Assembly: GCA_027307405.1 (NCBI GenBank)
Contig: DAHUXA010000006.1
Coordinates: forward strand, 1 to 45,679
Direction of reading: 5' to 3'
From: Hyphomicrobiales bacterium
Lineage (GTDB): Bacteria; Pseudomonadota; Alphaproteobacteria; Rhizobiales; Xanthobacteraceae
DNA length: 45,679 nucleotides
Notes under the pieces: generated by a model
What the model saw: the letters and a program-made list of their open reading frames with translations, nothing else
Told to the model about the DNA's origin: nothing
The model's database searches: none
Program-made: the position numbers and the translations under genes
In this document: piece after piece, positions 33,619-41,113 of the stretch
How the letters are laid out: each line of letters begins with the position of its first letter
How positions within the stretch are numbered: position 1 is the first letter of the stretch

Positions 33619-34995
33619 ATGCAAAACTACGATGCCATCATCATCGGAACTGGACAGGCGGGCCCCGCGCTCGCGCATCGCCTGGCTGCGGCGGGCCATG
33701 CCGTCGCCGTGGTCGAGCGCAAGTTCTTTGGCGGGACTTGCGTTAACACCGGCTGCACGCCGACCAAAACGCTGGTGGCCAGCGCCTACGTCGCGCACAT
33801 GGCGCGTCGCGCTGCCGATTTCGGTGTGAAAATCCCATGCGAGATCGCTGTAGATATGAAGGCGGTGAAGGCTCGAAAGGATCAAGTATCCGCTTTGTCG
33901 CGCGACGGCGTTGAGCAGTCGTTGAAAAACCTCAAGGGGTGCACGGTTTACCAGGGTCATGCCCGATTTGTCGGGCCGAATTCGGTTGAGATCGAAGGCG
34001 AAGTCCTGGAAGCCAAATGGATATTCATCAATGTCGGAGGGCGGGCACTGACTCCACCTATTCCCGGTCTTGCTGACGTCGATTATTTCACCAACAGCTC
34101 GATCATGGACGTCGATTTTCTCCCGCCGCACTTGATCATTCTCGGCGGCAGCTACATCGGACTTGAATTTGCACAAAGCTATCGACGTTTCGGGAGCGAA
34201 GTATCTGTGATCGAGCTCGCGCCGCACCTCATCGCGCGCGAAGACGAGGATGTCTCTTTGGCGGTCGAGGACATCCTGCACGGCGAAGGCATCAAGATAT
34301 ACGTCAACAGCCGGGTTATGGGTGTGGCACGACAGGGCAATGGCATCGCCGTTCAGATCGTCCGAGATGGAATTGCCTCGCGAATCGTCGGATCGCACCT
34401 GCTCGCGGCCGTCGGACGGCGTCCGAACACAGATGATCTCGGATTAGACATCGCCGGTATCGCGGTGGATGACCGCGGCTTCATCAAGGTGGATGATGAG
34501 TTGCGCACAAACGTGCCGGGAGTCTGGGCGCTCGGAGACTGCAACGGCCGGGGCGCCTTCACCCATACGTCTTACAACGACTTTGAAATCGTCGCCGCCA
34601 ACATCCTCGATCACGAGCATCGGCGGGTGTCGGATCGCATTCCGGCCTACGCGCTCTATACCGATCCGCCGCTCGGCCGCGTCGGTATGACCGAGACGGA
34701 GGTTCGTCGGACGGGCCGCCCTGCCATGGTCGGGACCGTAGAGATGAAGAGAGTGGGTCGCGCTTTCGAAAAGGGCGAAACGCTCGGTTTCATGAAGATG
34801 CTGGTCGACAAGGCGAGCAAGCAAATCTTGGGCGCATCGTTCCTCGGTCTTTCGGGTGACGAGATCGTCCATTCAATTCTCGGTCTGATGTACGCAAATG
34901 CGCCTTACACGGTGTTGCAAAAGGCGGTGCATATCCATCCGACGGTGTCCGAATACATACCGGTGATGATTGGCAATCTCAAAGACCTCCGGTAG
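33619..34995 (+). CDS. Pyridine nucleotide-disulfide oxidoreductase, mercuric-reductase-like
   Basis: 458-residue FAD/NAD(P)H flavoprotein of class I. The FAD motif is IIIGTGQAGPALA, the redox-active disulfide Cys41-Cys46 in GGTCVNTGCTPTK, the NAD motif GGSYIGLEFAQ, and the second FAD motif VWALGDC. The C-terminal dimer domain has HIHPTVSEYIP, the active-site His/Glu of the family. There is no HMA domain or C-terminal Cys pair of true MerA, so the substrate is unknown. It follows the patatin gene by 41 bases and precedes an MFS gene by 27. Confidence 0.88.
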   Translation: MQNYDAIIIGTGQAGPALAHRLAAAGHAVAVVERKFFGGTCVNTGCTPTKTLVASAYVAHMARRAADFGVKIPCEIAVDMKAVKARKDQVSALSRDGVEQSLKNLKGCTVYQGHARFVGPNSVEIEGEVLEAKWIFINVGGRALTPPIPGLADVDYFTNSSIMDVDFLPPHLIILGGSYIGLEFAQSYRRFGSEVSVIELAPHLIAREDEDVSLAVEDILHGEGIKIYVNSRVMGVARQGNGIAVQIVRDGIASRIVGSHLLAAVGRRPNTDDLGLDIAGIAVDDRGFIKVDDELRTNVPGVWALGDCNGRGAFTHTSYNDFEIVAANILDHEHRRVSDRIPAYALYTDPPLGRVGMTETEVRRTGRPAMVGTVEMKRVGRAFEKGETLGFMKMLVDKASKQILGASFLGLSGDEIVHSILGLMYANAPYTVLQKAVHIHPTVSEYIPVMIGNLKDLR

Positions 34996-35022
34996 CGCCG
35001 CGGAAGGATAAGGAAAACGATC

Positions 35023-36249
35023 ATGTCGCAGATGTCATCCACGATAGATACGTTGCAAATAGGCGCCCATGGCGATACCGCGCGTGTACTCCGCCGAACC
35101 ATCATCATTGGGCTGACCGCATTCCTCACAGTGGTCGATCTTTTCGCGACCCAGGCGATTCTGCCGACTTTGGCGCAGGCCTATCGCGTAAGCCCTGCGG
35201 CCATGAGCTTTGCGGTCAACGCCAGCACGATGGGGATGGCAGTCGCGGGCCTCTTCGTCGCCTTCTTCAGCCGACAAATTAATCGGCGGTTCGGGATTCT
35301 GATTAGCCTCTGCGTGCTGGCAATCCCGACTGCGCTGCTCGCGAGCGCGCCGGATCTCACGACTTTCACGATTCTTCGCGTCACGCAGGGCCTCTGCATG
35401 GCGTCGGCCTTTACCCTAACGCTTGCCTATCTGGGTGAAGAATGTAGCGCCACGGACGCCGGCGGTGCATTTGCCGCATATATTACTGGCAATGTCGCGA
35501 GCAATCTGATCGGTCGGCTGATCTCCGCAGGCGTCGTCGATCACTTCGGGCTGGCAGCCAATTTCTATTTCTTCTCGGCACTCAACTTGGCTGGGGCAGT
35601 GCTCGTCTATTTTACAATCCGCACCACTATGCCAATCCTTCCGGCGCAAGGAACTTCGTCCACACCGTTTGCAATTTGGTCGAAGCACTTGCGCAACCCG
35701 CCACTGCTGGCGAGTTTTGGCATCGGATTTTGCATCCTGTTCGCATTTATAGGCACCTTTAGCTACGTGAACTTCGTGCTCGTGCGCGAGCCACTTTCGC
35801 TCGGGCGGATGGCACTGGGCTTTGTCTATTTTGTATTTCTGCCTTCGATCGTGACGACCCCATTTGCCGGTGCGGCCGTACAGCGGTTCGGCACGCGACC
35901 TACCTTTTGGAGTGCTTTAGCGCTGGCCGGCCTCGGACTGCCGCTTTTGCTGCTGCCGAGCCTCCCGGCAGTAATCGCTGGCTTGATGCTTGTGGGTGTC
36001 GGGACATTCTTCGCGCAGGCGGCGGCGACGGGTTTTGTCGGCCGCGCAGCAACCGTCGACCGCGGGTCGGCGAGCGGCATCTATCTTGCTTGCTATTTCT
36101 TTGGCGGATTGGTTGGCACCGCCGTACTTGGCCAGATTTTCGATCGGTTCGGCTGGCCCGCTTGCGTCGGTGGGATCGCGCTCGCTTTAGCCACGGCGGG
36201 ATATTTGGCCACTCACCTTCGGCTGAGTTCAGAGGAAAGTGCGGCTTAA
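35023..36249 (+). CDS. MFS transporter, putative drug/metabolite exporter
   Basis: 408 residues with about twelve hydrophobic helices. The helix 2-3 loop reads FSRQINRRFG and corresponds to the MFS motif GRRxGR in weakened form; TQGLCMASAFTLTLAYLGEE covers helices 4-5. This branch resembles YnfM-like drug exporters. AAGGATAAGGAAA precedes the ATG; an in-frame ATG lies at 35032. Last gene of the bdhA-patatin-flavoprotein-MFS series. Substrate unknown. Confidence 0.87.
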   Translation: MSQMSSTIDTLQIGAHGDTARVLRRTIIIGLTAFLTVVDLFATQAILPTLAQAYRVSPAAMSFAVNASTMGMAVAGLFVAFFSRQINRRFGILISLCVLAIPTALLASAPDLTTFTILRVTQGLCMASAFTLTLAYLGEECSATDAGGAFAAYITGNVASNLIGRLISAGVVDHFGLAANFYFFSALNLAGAVLVYFTIRTTMPILPAQGTSSTPFAIWSKHLRNPPLLASFGIGFCILFAFIGTFSYVNFVLVREPLSLGRMALGFVYFVFLPSIVTTPFAGAAVQRFGTRPTFWSALALAGLGLPLLLLPSLPAVIAGLMLVGVGTFFAQAAATGFVGRAATVDRGSASGIYLACYFFGGLVGTAVLGQIFDRFGWPACVGGIALALATAGYLATHLRLSSEESAA

Positions 36250-36292
36250 CCTGAATATTCACCACCACCGTATTGGCCACGTATCACTTTTA

Positions 36293-36322
36293 TTGGCACC
36301 GCGCGCAACAAGATTGTGCCAA
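36293..36322. promoter_or_regulatory. Inverted repeat TTGGCAC-N16-GTGCCAA upstream of the first small peptide gene
   Basis: Perfect 7-bp arms at 36293-36299 and 36316-36322. It sits 44 bases after the MFS stop and about 190 bases before the peptide start at 36508. It could be an operator or a weak terminator; there is no T-run, which argues against the latter. The rest of 36250-36507 shows nothing recognisable. Confidence 0.3.
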
Positions 36323-36507
36323 ACAAAGGCGAACAGTGCGAGCAGCAGCGCACCAATGCCTACCGGCAAAACCAACTGAGATTTATTCCCGGGCGGTCTT
36401 CGCAATCACGTTATCCAGAAGTGAAGCGTTGGCTTCAGGCTACCGGGAATAGCTCCGGCCGTCTTGCAGTCTTCTCCCACAGAGTTCTCAACCACAGGAG
36501 AAGCAAA

Positions 36508-36654
36508 ATGACCAAGGTTCTTAGCGCCTCGAAGGAAGAAAACCTCCTCGCTTACGAAGTATCCGATGAGGCACTGGAAGCTGCGGGAGGGACCGAAATC
36601 GCAGGGAACTACACGCTCGCTGCCTGTACTGGCCTGTCTGTTTGCCCCGGCTGA
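36508..36654 (+). CDS. Small RiPP-like peptide ending CTGLSVCPG
   Basis: 48 residues. AGGAG lies 7 bases before the ATG, so translation is well supported. Residues 11-28 (EENLLAYEVSDEALEAAGG) are acidic and end in Gly-Gly, like leader peptides of the nitrile-hydratase/Nif11 type whose cores are cut after the double glycine. The remaining 20 residues end YTLAACTGLSVCPG with two Cys five residues apart (40 and 46). A homologue with the same end is at 37864-38019 on the other strand. No lanthionine synthetase, YcaO, radical SAM or DUF692 gene is adjacent. A 59-residue gene follows 37 bases later. Function unknown. Confidence 0.75.
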   Translation: MTKVLSASKEENLLAYEVSDEALEAAGGTEIAGNYTLAACTGLSVCPG

Positions 36655-36691
36655 TCATCCAATTGATCAACTCCAAAGATTGGAGGCACCC

Positions 36692-36871
36692 GTGTCAAAC
36701 AGCTTCCTGAACTGGACCAGCCGGGTCGCGATCGAAGCACGGATAGCGCAATGGCGTCGCCCCCAAGACTGGAATGAGTTGACGATACCAGGTGATGATC
36801 ACCTGCCTTTCGGCAAGACCGAAGCAAAGGCAAAGGCTGCGAGGTGGCTCTGGCAGAGTTATCTCATCTGA
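36692..36871 (+). CDS. Small basic protein downstream of the peptide gene (GTG start)
   Basis: 59 residues starting at GTG 36692, with TGGAGG five bases before it; the longer frame from 36566 overlaps the peptide gene in another reading and lacks such a site. The sequence is soluble, with three Trp in RIAQWRRPQDWNEL and RWLWQSYLI and the segment LPFGKTEAKAKAAR. No family recognised. Shared direction, a 37-base gap and a joint terminator at 36881 make it the second gene of the peptide operon. Confidence 0.6.
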   Translation: MSNSFLNWTSRVAIEARIAQWRRPQDWNELTIPGDDHLPFGKTEAKAKAARWLWQSYLI

Positions 36872-36880
36872 CAAAAAGCA

Positions 36881-36914
36881 GAACCGCGCCTTTGACAGGG
36901 CGCGGCTCTTTTTT
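36881..36914 (+). terminator. Rho-independent terminator of the peptide operon
   Basis: ccgcgcc (36884-36890) and ggcgcgg (36899-36905) form a 7-bp stem with an 8-base loop, followed by CTCTTTTTT. It lies 10 bases after the 59-residue gene and ends just before the convergent lipoprotein gene. Confidence 0.8.
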
Positions 36915-36922
36915 GCTATGGA

Positions 36923-37183
36923 TCAGCAGCGCACGTAGTGACGACGGTGGTGCCGCCGATAATAGCACCAGCCTGGTCTCGTAGCGTCGGCGATTATTGC
37001 GCCAGCAGCAGCGCCAATCAGTCCGCCTGCAACCGCAGCGCCGGCCGTGCCGCCAGCCAGACCGCCGATAAGCGCGCCGCTGCCTCCACCAATCAATGCG
37101 CCGCCCAGAACGCGATCTTGCCGGCTATTCGCACACCCAGAAAGTACCAACGCCATCACAGCCACGACGAGTGCGTTGCGCAT
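36923..37183 (-). CDS. Small glycine-zipper lipoprotein
   Basis: 86 residues. The lipobox LSGC (Cys at about 17) follows a hydrophobic signal, so an outer- or inner-membrane lipoprotein is expected. The centre is a glycine-zipper repeat (GGALIGGGSGALIGGLAGG) that forms close-packed helices in membranes. The end is rich in Arg, His and Tyr with two Cys (WCYYRRHH ... VRC). The ATG at 37183 is preceded by AAGGA. Function unknown; osmotic or envelope stress lipoproteins look similar. Confidence 0.8.
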   Translation of the reverse strand: MRNALVVAVMALVLSGCANSRQDRVLGGALIGGGSGALIGGLAGGTAGAAVAGGLIGAAAGAIIADATRPGWCYYRRHHRRHYVRC

Positions 37184-37385
37184 CTGCTTTCCTTTCAGAT
37201 TGATATCCACCCGCCGCTAGAGGCTGATTTGCTTTCCGGCGTGGCAGCCCATGGATGATCAATGCAGCCCCAACGATCTTGGGTCGAGAAATAGCGTAAT
37301 CCGATCCCGCCCGGAGGCAGAACAATACCATTGCTGCTTGGGTGTGCTCGACTCTTGGCCGTCGTGGCAATCAAGTCACAAGAGG

Positions 37386-37664
37386 TTATACCTCCACGCC
37401 GGCGCGCGCTTCGGGGTGCTGATCGAGGAAATGCCGCAACGCCATGAAAAGCTCCTGCGCATGCCTGACACGGCCGGCATCAAGTGCCTTGTGGATGTCC
37501 TCAATGATCATGGTCCGGATCTTTTCGCCACCATGGGGCTGCTTCAGCAGATAGTCCGCTAAGGCGGTGGCTGCGATTTCAGGAATGTGCTCGTGCTCGC
37601 TGATGGCGGCGACTTCATCTTTGTCCAGTCCGCAAAAGGCGATGCAATCCTCCAAAGAGATCAT
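37386..37664 (-). CDS. Conserved helical protein of unknown function under a FixK-type promoter
   Basis: 92 residues, predicted largely helical. It begins MISLEDCIAFCGLDKDEVAAI and has KIRTMIIEDIHKALDAG and ELFMALRHFLDQHPEA. I recall close relatives in Bradyrhizobiaceae as conserved hypotheticals. GGAGG five bases before 37664 decides the ATG over one at 37715. Upstream at 37721-37773 lies a segment duplicated in front of the peptide gene at 38019, with a FixK/FNR-like box 83 bases before this start. That suggests expression at low oxygen with the peptide. Confidence 0.75.
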   Translation of the reverse strand: MISLEDCIAFCGLDKDEVAAISEHEHIPEIAATALADYLLKQPHGGEKIRTMIIEDIHKALDAGRVRHAQELFMALRHFLDQHPEARAGVEV

Positions 37665-37720
37665 AGCATCCTCCAATGCCCGTTTATCGGGCCAGGCCGC
37701 ATGCACATTACTCAAAAAAA

Positions 37721-37773
37721 GCAGATCATCTCAATCAGCATGCGTAATGATGCAGGTCAATTGGTCAGCGGTG
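37721..37773 (-). promoter_or_regulatory. Promoter repeat copy A with FNR/FixK-like box (37747-37760)
   Basis: 53 bases align without gaps to 38062-38114 with 42 identical positions. On the minus strand the core reads TTGACCTGCATCAT, one mismatch from the FixK2 consensus TTG(A/C)-N6-(T/G)CAA. The conserved GATTGAGATGATC that follows in both copies could hold the -10 region. Downstream gene: the 92-residue protein at 37664. Confidence 0.55.
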
Positions 37774-37820
37774 CTGTACGATCGCGCCAACCGGACGTGG
37801 TTGTTTCTCCTGAAACGGAA

Positions 37821-37840
37821 AGACCGCCTCGCGGCGGTCT
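37821..37840 (-). terminator. Hairpin after the second peptide gene
   Basis: Perfect 8-bp stem agaccgcc-tcgc-ggcggtct. On the minus strand it is followed by TTTCC, a short T-run. It lies 23 bases after the peptide stop and separates that gene from the next promoter. Confidence 0.6.
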
Positions 37841-37863
37841 CTCCGAAACCGATCGGGTGCAGT

Positions 37864-38019
37864 TCAGCCCGGACATACAGACAGGCCGCTGCAAGCCCCT
37901 AGGGTGAAGTTTGCTTTCTCTTTCGCCGAGCCCGCTGCGAGCTCCAAGGCCTCATCGCAAACTTCCAAAGCAAGGATCTCTTCGTCAGTCAGGTCATGTG
38001 TTATCGTCATGTTCTTCAT
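37864..38019 (-). CDS. Small RiPP-like peptide ending CSGLSVCPG
   Basis: 51 residues. The N-terminal part has LTDEEILALEVCDEALELAAG, acidic and helical like the leader of the first peptide (EENLLAYEVSDEALEAAGG). The end NFTLGACSGLSVCPG differs from its homologue at only a few positions, keeping both Cys five apart (43 and 49) and the PG terminus. AAGG nine bases upstream supports the ATG at 38019. A perfect TTGAT-N4-ATCAA box lies 69 bases before the start. Its own terminator follows. No modifying enzyme is adjacent. Possible RiPP, secreted signal or metal-binding peptide; none proven. Confidence 0.75.
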   Translation of the reverse strand: MKNMTITHDLTDEEILALEVCDEALELAAGSAKEKANFTLGACSGLSVCPG

Positions 38020-38061
38020 GGCAGTGAACCTTCTATTTCTTATTCTTGTTGCATTCGAAAA

Positions 38062-38114
38062 GTGGATCATCTCAATCGTCAGGCGCATTGATGCTGATCA
38101 ATGGGTCAGCGATG
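38062..38114 (-). promoter_or_regulatory. Promoter repeat copy B with perfect FixK/FNR box (38088-38101)
   Basis: TTGATCAGCATCAA on the minus strand matches the anaerobox TTGAT-N4-ATCAA exactly and is palindromic at its ends. Its centre is 75 bases before the peptide start, which suits class II activation at -41.5 with a start of transcription near 38053. The surrounding 53 bases are the second copy of the repeat at 37721-37773. Confidence 0.65.
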
Positions 38115-38156
38115 ATGATATAGTTTCGTGTAGCTTTGCTATGTGGGAACATCCAC

Positions 38157-39134
38157 TTATCGCTTCTTGATACCCGCTTTCTCGATCACCTCGGACCATT
38201 TGGCGACGTCGCTTTTGATGCGGTTGCGCAAGTCGTCGGGCGACATTCCGCGCGCATCCATACCGGCCGCATTTGAGAAGTTCTGCACCTCGGGTGACTT
38301 CAGTGCCTCGTCCACAGCGCGGTTGAGTTGCGTGACAATGTCCGAGGGCGCCCCCGTGGGGACAGCGAGACCATTCCAACTTGTCACTTCGTATCCGGTG
38401 AGGCCACTTTCGATCACGGTTGGGACGTTCGGCAGGTTGCTCGCGCGCTTAGGCGCTGTAGTGGCGAGGACGGTCATCTGGCCGTTGGTGATGGGCGACT
38501 GGAACCCGACGTAATATTCGAATGCGACGTCGACATCGCCGCGCAAAACGGCGCTCGCCAGATCCGGGGTCGTCTTGTACGGAACGATCGTAACGTCGAG
38601 GCCGGCCATGTTCCGGAACAACTCGGCGGAAAGGTTCTGTGCGCTGCCGGCATTGATGGTGCCCAAGTTCAACGTGCCGGGATGGGCCTTTGCGCTGGCG
38701 ATGACGTCCTTGATCGTCTTGTATGGCGAGCCTGCTTTGGTCGCGATAACGAGTCCGTATGACGCCGTCGTCGAGATCGGCGTGAAATCCGTCTCGATAT
38801 TATAGGGCAAGGACTTGAATAGAGCCTTGGCGATGGTGAGACCGCCGCCGACCATGACGAGCGTGTATCCGTCGGCCCGTGCCTCCCGGGCCGCTTGCAT
38901 GCCGACGATGCCGCCGGCACCCGGTCGGTTTTCGATAAAAAACTGCTGGCCGAACCGCTTACTGAGATCCTGCGCCACAAGCCGCATGGTCACGTCGGCG
39001 ATGCCACCGGGGCCGTAAGGCACAATGATGCGCACCGGTTTCGACGGGTAGGTATCGGCCCGTACCGGCGCGGAAATCATTGCGACGAACAACGCAAGCG
39101 ACATCCCGCAGACAACCGAAGTCGAGTATCTCAT
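38157..39134 (-). CDS. Bug-type solute-binding protein
   Basis: 325-residue periplasmic receptor. The signal peptide ends near APVRA-DTYPSKPV, and the mature start PSKPVRIIVPYGPGGIADVTMRLVAQ, then FFIENRPGAGGIVGMQAAREA, is diagnostic of the TctC/Bug family. Usual ligands are di- or tricarboxylates or aromatic acids. The ATG at 39134 begins a normal signal peptide; the frame to 39326 includes an unlikely 64-residue extension. It is divergent from the amidohydrolase/decarboxylase-like pair, which suggests that its ligand is their substrate. Confidence 0.87.
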   Translation of the reverse strand: MRYSTSVVCGMSLALFVAMISAPVRADTYPSKPVRIIVPYGPGGIADVTMRLVAQDLSKRFGQQFFIENRPGAGGIVGMQAAREARADGYTLVMVGGGLTIAKALFKSLPYNIETDFTPISTTASYGLVIATKAGSPYKTIKDVIASAKAHPGTLNLGTINAGSAQNLSAELFRNMAGLDVTIVPYKTTPDLASAVLRGDVDVAFEYYVGFQSPITNGQMTVLATTAPKRASNLPNVPTVIESGLTGYEVTSWNGLAVPTGAPSDIVTQLNRAVDEALKSPEVQNFSNAAGMDARGMSPDDLRNRIKSDVAKWSEVIEKAGIKKR

Positions 39135-39336
39135 GAGGTGCCTGACTGCGAGAGTGACAGGGGCAGCATTTTTGTTCCTGGCAAGGCGCGGAGAATAGGA
39201 AGGGGTGGAATGCCTGACAATGTTCGTCTTGCATAGCTGGAAGTAATGCAATGGCGCTTTACGGTGACGGGCCGTTGCCCTACGGAAGACGGTCGCTCGA
39301 GAGTTCGCGCAGAGCACCGCCTTCATAGACGCCGAG

Positions 39337-40191
39337 ATGCCAACGACTACGATTGATATTCATCCGCACATTATTGCCAGCGACACCAGACGCTACCCTT
39401 TGGCACCGCTGGGCGGCCACCAATCCGACTGGTCGCGCACGCGCCCGGTTTCGCTGGAACAGCTGGTTGCCGCCATGGATGCGGCCAGCGTGCAAAAGGC
39501 TGCGATCGTGCAGGCCTCGACCTGCTATGGCCACGACAACTCCTATGTGGCCGACGCCGTCGCTGCCTACCCGAAGCGCTTCACTGGCGTGTTCTCTGTC
39601 GACGTACTGGCGCCTGATGCCCCGGAACGTATGCGCCACTGGCACGGAAGGGGCTTAACCGGCATGCGGCTATTCACCTTCGGCAGCACCATGTCCGAGC
39701 AGGCCAACTGGCTCGACGATCCGAAGTCGTATCCTGCCTGGGCTTGCGCGAGCGAACTTGGCCTTTCGGTCTGCCTGCAGATGTCAGCCAAGGCGATACC
39801 GCAGGCGATCCGCATGGCCGAGGGTTTTGCGAATGTGCGCATCATACTCGATCACTGCGCCCGGCCGGAATTGCAGGACGGTCCGCCCTACAATGCCGCG
39901 GCCAGTCTGTTCGGGCTTGCGCGCCATTCCAATATCTACCTCAAACTCACGCCGCGAATTTTTGCCGAATCCCGCCGTGGCAAAGCAACGCCCGAAACCT
40001 TTTTTCCGCGCCTCGTCTCTGAATTCGGCGCGTCGCGGCTGGCATGGGGGTCGAACTACCCTTCCAGCGAAGGCAACCTGCCGGATATCTTGGCTATTGC
40101 ACGAGAGTCGCTCGCCTGCCTATCAAAGGCCGATCAAAATTGGATTTTCGCCAAGACTGCGCAAGTGCTCTACCCGGTGCTTGCAGACTAA
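39337..40191 (+). CDS. Amidohydrolase-2 family protein (TIM barrel)
   Basis: 284 residues. The HxH metal motif is DIHPH (His9, His11), with a later ligand in IILDHCARPEL and WGSNYPSSEGN in the place of the usual GSDYP, so the last Asp ligand is Asn. That favours the branch of lactonase/decarboxylase-like enzymes with an incomplete metal site. Start ATG 39337 begins directly with the first strand. It is followed by an AGGAG-led gene 11 bases on and divergent from a Bug receptor. Substrate probably a lactone or dicarboxylic acid. Confidence 0.8.
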   Translation: MPTTTIDIHPHIIASDTRRYPLAPLGGHQSDWSRTRPVSLEQLVAAMDAASVQKAAIVQASTCYGHDNSYVADAVAAYPKRFTGVFSVDVLAPDAPERMRHWHGRGLTGMRLFTFGSTMSEQANWLDDPKSYPAWACASELGLSVCLQMSAKAIPQAIRMAEGFANVRIILDHCARPELQDGPPYNAAASLFGLARHSNIYLKLTPRIFAESRRGKATPETFFPRLVSEFGASRLAWGSNYPSSEGNLPDILAIARESLACLSKADQNWIFAKTAQVLYPVLAD

Positions 40192-40202
40192 GGAGACAGT
40201 CA

Positions 40203-41099
40203 GTGACGTCGAGCGTTGAGAAAGCCAAATTATACACCTTGCTCGGAAATTATCCGAACACGATGGCGCTCAAGAAAGGCGAAGTGACTTCCAATATCAT
40301 CGACTTGGACTTCGCCGATGTGAAAGTTTCGAACACCGCATTCAAGCCGCTGGTACGCGAGGCGAAGTTCGATCTCGGTGAATTGGCGATCGTCACCTAT
40401 TTACAGGCGAAGGCCTATGGCAAGCCCTATGTGCTCATTCCAGCGACAGTGCTCGGCCGCGGCCAGCATCACACCATCGCTTACAATCCGCAGCGCGGCC
40501 CTTTAAATGCGTCCGACCTCATGGGCAAGCGGGTCGGTGTGCGCGCCTATACACAGACGACGGGTGCTTGGGTGCGCGGCTTTCTCGCCGACGATTACGG
40601 CATCGATCCGACGAAGGTCCACTGGGTTACATTCGAGGATCCACACCTCGCCGAATTCAAGGATCCCGGTTTCGTCACCCGCGCGCCCGAGAGCAAGACC
40701 TTGGTGCAGATGCTCCTCGATGGCGGGCTCGATGCCGCCATTGTAGGCGATAACCTGCCCGACCCGCGGTTAGCGCCGCTCATTCCCGATGCCGATGCAG
40801 TGGCGCGCAAGTGGGCTGAAATGCACGGCGGTGTCCCGATCAACCATATGATGGTGGTTCGAGGCACGATCTCAAAATCCCGGCCTGACCTCGTGAAAGA
40901 AATCTACCGCATGCTGCGCGAGAGCCGACGCGCGGTGCCGCCGCCGGACGGCGGTGTGTTCGATCCGTGGCGATTCGGGGTCGAGGCCAACCGCGCCTCT
41001 CTCGAGATCATCATCGACTACAGCTTTCGCCAGAAGCTGATCCCGCGAATATTTTCGGTCGACGAATTATTCGACGACTGCACACGCGCACTGGTTTGA
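40203..41099 (+). CDS. 4,5-dihydroxyphthalate decarboxylase-like periplasmic-binding-fold protein
   Basis: 298 residues, GTG start at 40203 with AGGAG seven bases before. The family landmarks are VGVRAYTQTTGAWVRGFL, then DDYGIDPTKVHWVTFED, typical of Pht5/dihydroxyphthalate decarboxylases and their relatives, which have a type 2 binding-protein fold but no signal peptide. Actual decarboxylation is shown for few members, so it may instead bind or convert a related carboxylic acid. The longer frame from 40044 overlaps the amidohydrolase gene and is rejected. Confidence 0.78.
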   Translation: MTSSVEKAKLYTLLGNYPNTMALKKGEVTSNIIDLDFADVKVSNTAFKPLVREAKFDLGELAIVTYLQAKAYGKPYVLIPATVLGRGQHHTIAYNPQRGPLNASDLMGKRVGVRAYTQTTGAWVRGFLADDYGIDPTKVHWVTFEDPHLAEFKDPGFVTRAPESKTLVQMLLDGGLDAAIVGDNLPDPRLAPLIPDADAVARKWAEMHGGVPINHMMVVRGTISKSRPDLVKEIYRMLRESRRAVPPPDGGVFDPWRFGVEANRASLEIIIDYSFRQKLIPRIFSVDELFDDCTRALV

Positions 41100-41113
41100 G
41101 TTTGGCCAGGCAC

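Noticed and set aside
33619-34995. Mercuric reductase MerA
   Set aside because: Only the shared disulfide motif is present; the HMA domain and C-terminal Cys pair are missing and there are no mer genes nearby.
36293-36308. TGGCAC considered as a sigma-54 promoter before the first peptide
   Set aside because: The -12 GC at the required ten-base distance is absent (AA instead).
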